Assembly: GCF_013215345.1 (NCBI RefSeq)
Contig: NZ_JABSOV010000035.1
Coordinates: 1 to 36,203, forward strand
Direction of reading: 5' to 3'
DNA from: Colwellia sp.
GTDB lineage: Bacteria > Pseudomonadota > Gammaproteobacteria > Enterobacterales > Alteromonadaceae
DNA length: 36,203 nt
Shown here: positions 32,433-36,203 of the stretch, one piece after another
Position numbering within the stretch: the first letter of the stretch is position 1
Layout of the letters: each line of letters begins with the position of its first letter
Translations under genes and position numbers: made by a program
Notes under the pieces: model-generated
What the model saw: the letters and a program-made list of their open reading frames with translations, nothing else
Database searches by the model: none
Told to the model about the DNA's origin: nothing

Positions 32433-34947
32433 GTCACCTTTGATTAAGTCTCCTCTAGCCAAGCAGCCTTTGATCTCTATAGATAACGCTGTTGATGGTC
32501 ATAGTAAAATAAAACTAAACAGCCCAACCGAATTACCTAATGCGACCGGTTTTTTATGGAACCGCGCCATGGTCATGCAAGTTAATTGTCGAGGTTATGT
32601 CAATTCACAGTTCATGCAGCCTGAGCCCGCAAAATACTCTTACGCGCCGAACATGGAAGCTAAAAGTTTTATTCAACCCGAACATAGTTATTTTAGCCAT
32701 CACCCCGGACGATTTTTCTACCTTAAAGATGAAGACAGTGGTGAAATTATTTCACTGCCCTATGAACCAATGCGGGTTGAACTCGATAAATTCTCTTTTG
32801 AACTCGGCAATAGTGATATTGCTTGGTCAATTGAACACAGTGGCTTGCAGATAAATATCAAAGTAACTTTAACCAAAGATGATTTAGTTGAATGTTGGTC
32901 TTTTTCGGTGCTTAACTTAACTGAGCGGCTAAGAAATATTAGTATTTACCCGTATTTTACTATTGGCTATATGTCGTGGATGAATCAATCAGCTACTTAT
33001 GATAAAGCGTTAAATGCCATTGTGGCAAATAGTGTAACCCCTTATCAAAAAGTGACAGATTACTTTAAAAACAAGCAGTTTAAAGACAAAACTTTCTTTC
33101 TTAGTGATACTCGCCCTACGGCGTGGCATGCTAATCAAAAGGTTTTTGAAGGCGAAGGCGGCTTACATAATCCCAGTGCCTTACAAGCTGAGCTTTTAGA
33201 AAATGTTGATGCACGTTATGAAACTCCGGTTGCAGTAATGCAGTTTCAGCAGCAGTTATTAGCCAGTGAGCGAAAAACCTATCAATTTTTATTTGGTCCG
33301 GCAAAAGATGAAGCCGAAATCGCGATAATTAAAGAAAAATACTTGGGGTATAAGCAGAGAAGCCAAGCAGAGCAGTGCTATCGTGATTACCTTAATCAAG
33401 GTAAAGCCTGTTTAACCATTAACAGTGACAATGGCAATGGCAATGGTAGCGGAAATAAAGGCTTTGATAACTTTAATAACTTTGTTAATCATTGGCTGCC
33501 AAGGCAGATGTTTTATCATGGCGATGTTAATCGCTTAAGTACTGACCCTCAAACTAGAAACTATATTCAAGATAATATGGGCATGGCTTTTATTGATAGC
33601 GATACCACTCGGCAAGCTTATATCTTAGCGGTATCTCAGCAAGCCATTAGCGGTGCTATGCCAGAAGGGGTTTTGCTGCATCAAGATGCAGAGCTTAAAT
33701 ATATTAATCAGGTGCCGCATGCTGATCATGGGGTTTGGTTACCTATCTGCCTGTCGGTTTATTTAAACGAAACTGCTGATGTCAGTTTACTCAGTGAAAT
33801 GATAGCTTTTGCCGATTCAGAGCAAGAGCAATCTTTTTCTTGCCATATCGAGTTAGCTTTAGATTACCTTATTAATGCCACCGATCATCGTGGTTTAAGT
33901 TTTATAGAGCAAGGCGATTGGTGCGATCCGATGAATATGGTTGGTTATCAAGGTAAAGGAGTATCTAGCTGGTTATCATTAGCAACGGCCTACGCATTAA
34001 CGACTTGGTGTGACCTTTGCAATGAATACGACATTAATATTAGCCAACAAAAATATGATGAATATCGCTTTGCTGCCAAAGCAATTAATAACGCGGTAAA
34101 TGAACACTTGTGGCATGGACAGTGGTTTGCCCGTGGCATTACCGATGATGGTCGTGTTTTTGGAACTGATGAAGAGGCAGAGGGCAAGATATTTCTTAAT
34201 CCACAGAGTTGGGCCATGCTCAGTGGCGCGGCAAATGAGCAACAACAAATAGCTATGGTTTCGGCAATATCAAAACAGTTAACAACACCGCAAGGGGTGA
34301 TGATGCTGGCGCCTAGTTATACCGCCATGGTGGAAGATATTGGTCGTATTACCCAAAAACATCCAGGCGTATCTGAAAATGGCTCAGTCTATAACCACGC
34401 GGCAATATTTTATATTTACGCCCTTTATCAAGCTGGACAAAATAACTTAGCTTTTGACTTGCTCAGTAAAATGCTGCCATCCCTTGAAAATGCCCAAAGA
34501 ACCGGGCAGTTACCAATTTATGTGCCTAATTATTATCGCGGTGCTTACTATCAATTTCCTAAACAAGCCGGTCGCTCGAGTCATTTATTTAATACCGGTA
34601 CCATCTCTTGGTTATATCGTTGTTTAGTAGAAGAGTTGTGCGGCTTAAAGGGCTGTGCTCGTGGTTTGCAGATAGCGCCTAAGTTGCCATCAGAGATTAA
34701 AAATTTATCAGGTCAACGGCTATTTAGGCGAGCAATTATCGATTTCACTATTGAGCAAAGCAGTGATGTGAACGCAGTAGAAATTTCACTCAACAAGCAA
34801 AGCATATCAGGTAATATCCTGACAAATTTGCAAGCAGGTCAGCACTATAACTTGCAAGTGAAGGTACCAGTAACCGAGGCGGACGTCATAGCAGGCAAGA
34901 ACAATCCTAAGGAGGAGGAAATTCAGGGAGGCCAATGGCATGATTAA
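32425..34947 (+). CDS. GH94 phosphorylase, probable cellobionic acid phosphorylase
   Basis: Inverting GH94 phosphorylase of 840 residues without a signal peptide. Family marks: N-terminal beta-sandwich (GFLWNRAMVMQVNCRGYVN; HHPGRFFYLKDEDSG), the DPQTRNYIQDNMG segment, and the general-acid Asp498 in EQGDWCDPMNMVGYQGKG. Classical cellobiose phosphorylases have DWND-C at this point; the DWCDPMN form and the basic segment NYYRGAYYQFPKQAGRSS are unlike them, and I associate them with the cellobionic acid phosphorylase group known from Saccharophagus and Neurospora. That enzyme converts cellobionate and phosphate to glucose-1-phosphate and gluconate. The gluconokinase gene directly downstream strongly supports this. 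ATG 32425 is chosen for its AGGAG (32414-32418); an upstream in-frame ATG at 32383 lacks one. A Gly/Asn linker occurs near residues 333-346. Chitobiose or laminaribiose phosphorylase is less likely. Confidence 0.82.
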   Translation: MPKSPLIKSPLAKQPLISIDNAVDGHSKIKLNSPTELPNATGFLWNRAMVMQVNCRGYVNSQFMQPEPAKYSYAPNMEAKSFIQPEHSYFSHHPGRFFYLKDEDSGEIISLPYEPMRVELDKFSFELGNSDIAWSIEHSGLQINIKVTLTKDDLVECWSFSVLNLTERLRNISIYPYFTIGYMSWMNQSATYDKALNAIVANSVTPYQKVTDYFKNKQFKDKTFFLSDTRPTAWHANQKVFEGEGGLHNPSALQAELLENVDARYETPVAVMQFQQQLLASERKTYQFLFGPAKDEAEIAIIKEKYLGYKQRSQAEQCYRDYLNQGKACLTINSDNGNGNGSGNKGFDNFNNFVNHWLPRQMFYHGDVNRLSTDPQTRNYIQDNMGMAFIDSDTTRQAYILAVSQQAISGAMPEGVLLHQDAELKYINQVPHADHGVWLPICLSVYLNETADVSLLSEMIAFADSEQEQSFSCHIELALDYLINATDHRGLSFIEQGDWCDPMNMVGYQGKGVSSWLSLATAYALTTWCDLCNEYDINISQQKYDEYRFAAKAINNAVNEHLWHGQWFARGITDDGRVFGTDEEAEGKIFLNPQSWAMLSGAANEQQQIAMVSAISKQLTTPQGVMMLAPSYTAMVEDIGRITQKHPGVSENGSVYNHAAIFYIYALYQAGQNNLAFDLLSKMLPSLENAQRTGQLPIYVPNYYRGAYYQFPKQAGRSSHLFNTGTISWLYRCLVEELCGLKGCARGLQIAPKLPSEIKNLSGQRLFRRAIIDFTIEQSSDVNAVEISLNKQSISGNILTNLQAGQHYNLQVKVPVTEADVIAGKNNPKEEEIQGGQWHD

Positions 34948-35497
34948 ATCAGCGCAGTTGCAGTTATCACCACCACGATTATTTATTATTATGGGGGTGA
35001 GTGGTACTGGAAAGTCTACTTTAGCCAAGCAAATGGCCGATGAGTTTGGCTATGTTTTTGTTGATGCCGATGATTTTCATAGTGAACAAGCTAAAAAACA
35101 TATGGCCGCTAACCAGCCACTTACTGATGAAATGAGGCAACCTTGGTTAAGCTCAATTTTAAGTCATTTACATTCACTATATCAGCAAGAGAAATCGGTA
35201 GTACTGGCTTATTCAGGATTAAAATCTGCACATAGAGATTTATTTCGAGCTTCGTGTTTTAGGTGTCATTTTTTCTGTTTAATGGGTGATAAAGCTATTA
35301 TTACTAAGCGAGTTACTCAGCGGCAAGGCCACTTCTTTTCCCCTGATTTACTCGATAGTCAGCTTGCAGCTATGGAGTTCCCCCAAGATGATGAAGTCGA
35401 CGTAAATATAATTAATATCGATAGACCTTTTTTACGGGTAGCAAATGAAATAAATAACATAGTTAAAGAAATAGTGGAGCTAGAGAACAATGATTAG
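34940..35497 (+). CDS. gntK: Gluconokinase
   Basis: Cytosolic kinase of 185 residues that phosphorylates gluconate to 6-phosphogluconate. Family marks: P-loop MGVSGTGKSTLAK (residues 18-30), DADDFHSEQAKKHMAANQPL, the MRQPWLSSI segment and late RQGHFFSPDLLDSQLAAMEFP. It overlaps the GH94 gene by 8 bases and starts after GGGAGG (34926-34931). In this position its substrate would be the gluconate released from cellobionate by GH94. 6-phosphogluconate would then enter the Entner-Doudoroff or pentose-phosphate routes, whose genes are not in the window. Confidence 0.95.
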   Translation: MIKSAQLQLSPPRLFIIMGVSGTGKSTLAKQMADEFGYVFVDADDFHSEQAKKHMAANQPLTDEMRQPWLSSILSHLHSLYQQEKSVVLAYSGLKSAHRDLFRASCFRCHFFCLMGDKAIITKRVTQRQGHFFSPDLLDSQLAAMEFPQDDEVDVNIINIDRPFLRVANEINNIVKEIVELENND

Positions 35498-36203
35498 ATT
35501 GGTAAATTTACTAACAGTGTTAGTGGTGATAGTGATGTTAACTACAGTGGATGCCAATGCATTTACCGTTACTGCGATTGATGTTGATATTGATAAACGT
35601 GCCCTTGAGGCTAAAAAAGTAAAAGAAATAATGACTATGGACGGCATTGCCAATGAGGCCAGCTGGCAATTAGCAAGCTGGCAACCAATAGACCAGTTAA
35701 TCTTAGGCACTATGCCAAGCAAAGAGGACTTTTTTGGTCGATTTAAAATAATGTGGGATGATCAACAGTTATATTTGTTGGTAGAAATCACTGATGATAT
35801 TTTATTCGATCAACAAGCCGATCCGCGTCATCTATATTGGGATGATGATTGTTTAGAAATATTTATTGATGAAGATGGATCCGGTGGTAACCATCAGTTC
35901 AATTTTAATGCTTTTGCCTACCATGTTTCCTTGGATAATCAGGCAGTCGATATCGGCGAAAAAAATGCCTACGGCTCGGATAACTTTGTCTTGTTAAATG
36001 ATCATATCAGTAGCTCGTGGCGACGTAATGAAAATTCACCCAATAAAGTTATTTGGGAGCTGGCGGTGCGAGTTTATGACGATAGCTTCTCTATGCAATT
36101 GCCAACACAAGTGACAAAGCCCATGCAAAAGAAAAAGCCACAGCCAGTAAAATTGTTAGCAGGAAAAAAGTTCGGTTTCATGTTGGCTTATTGTGATAAC
36201 GAT
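35490..36203 (+). CDS. CBM9-like secreted sugar-binding protein (3' partial)
   Basis: Open for 238 codons to the right edge. Signal peptide: MIRLVNLLTVLVVIVMLTT, with likely cleavage after VDANA. From about residue 50 a CBM9-type fold is visible: MDGIANEASWQLASW, KIMWDDQQLYLLVEITDD, then YWDDDCLEIFIDEDGSGGN, QFNFNAFAYHVSLDN and VIWELAVRV, the usual order of the PF06452 family. It overlaps gntK by 8 bases, so it belongs to the GH94 operon. CBM9 modules of xylanases bind reducing ends of glucans; a role in binding oxidised or reducing chain ends fits but is inference. The full length is unknown; other domains may follow beyond the window. Confidence 0.8.
   Translation, partial: MIRLVNLLTVLVVIVMLTTVDANAFTVTAIDVDIDKRALEAKKVKEIMTMDGIANEASWQLASWQPIDQLILGTMPSKEDFFGRFKIMWDDQQLYLLVEITDDILFDQQADPRHLYWDDDCLEIFIDEDGSGGNHQFNFNAFAYHVSLDNQAVDIGEKNAYGSDNFVLLNDHISSSWRRNENSPNKVIWELAVRVYDDSFSMQLPTQVTKPMQKKKPQPVKLLAGKKFGFMLAYCDND

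Noticed and set aside
32540-32854. 104-codon ORF in another frame within the GH94 gene
   Set aside because: Overlaps a strongly supported GH94 domain and has no family resemblance.
33425-33465. Short tandem-like AATGGC repeats in the GH94 gene
   Set aside because: Just the codons of a Gly/Asn linker; too short to be a repeat feature or CRISPR.

Overview
The window looks like a chromosome segment of a marine gammaproteobacterium of the Alteromonadales, most likely Colwelliaceae (Colwellia or a relative). This is inferred from the AT-rich composition, the TtpC-type TonB2 operon, the apt-dnaX-ybaB core block, and the TonB receptor/SapC/tryptophan-halogenase gene set. No rRNA, tRNA, CRISPR array or complete autonomous transposon was seen.

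Positions 1-4250 hold a tightly packed envelope-energisation operon (ttpC-exbB2-exbD2-tonB2-TPR) ending in a clear terminator. Positions 4320-4812 hold a stand-alone gene for a secreted Cys-Gly-Glu-Gly-Lys repeat peptide. It resembles HvfA, the precursor modified by MNIO/DUF692 enzymes into a metal-binding peptide, and has a Fur-like palindrome upstream and its own terminator. Positions 4915-6689 carry a YbaK-like deacylase, a DUF1456 protein and a single-domain response regulator. Positions 6804-10102 carry apt, dnaX and ybaB; dnaX has a complete -1 programmed frameshift cassette, and the usual next gene, recR, is absent.

From 10127 to the right edge lies a roughly 26-kb carbohydrate locus. 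A leftward operon encodes a GH1 beta-glucosidase, two GPH sugar symporters, a LacI-family repressor and glucokinase, with a 265-bp inverted-repeat element between repressor and glucokinase. Rightward come an FHS glucose/galactose transporter and a GH3 exo-beta-glucosidase lipoprotein, an orphan solute-binding protein, and a flavin-dependent halogenase-like protein. Convergent to that is a TonB-dependent receptor - SapC - second halogenase group. Divergent from the receptor is a GPH symporter - GH94 phosphorylase - gluconokinase - CBM9-like operon that runs off the window. GH94 plus gluconokinase points to cellobionic acid phosphorylase, so this module probably consumes oxidised cellulose fragments.

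Six near-identical palindromes (consensus ATGTAAGCGCTTACAT) lie in front of the divergent units and are the likely operators of the locus-encoded LacI protein. Together they suggest one regulon: the receptor imports beta-gluco-oligosaccharides, possibly using the TonB2 system; the GH3 lipoprotein trims them in the periplasm; FHS and GPH carriers import glucose, cellobiose and cellobionate; GH1 and GH94 split the disaccharides; and glucokinase and gluconokinase feed central metabolism. The role of SapC and the two halogenase-like flavoproteins inside this sugar regulon is the main unexplained part.
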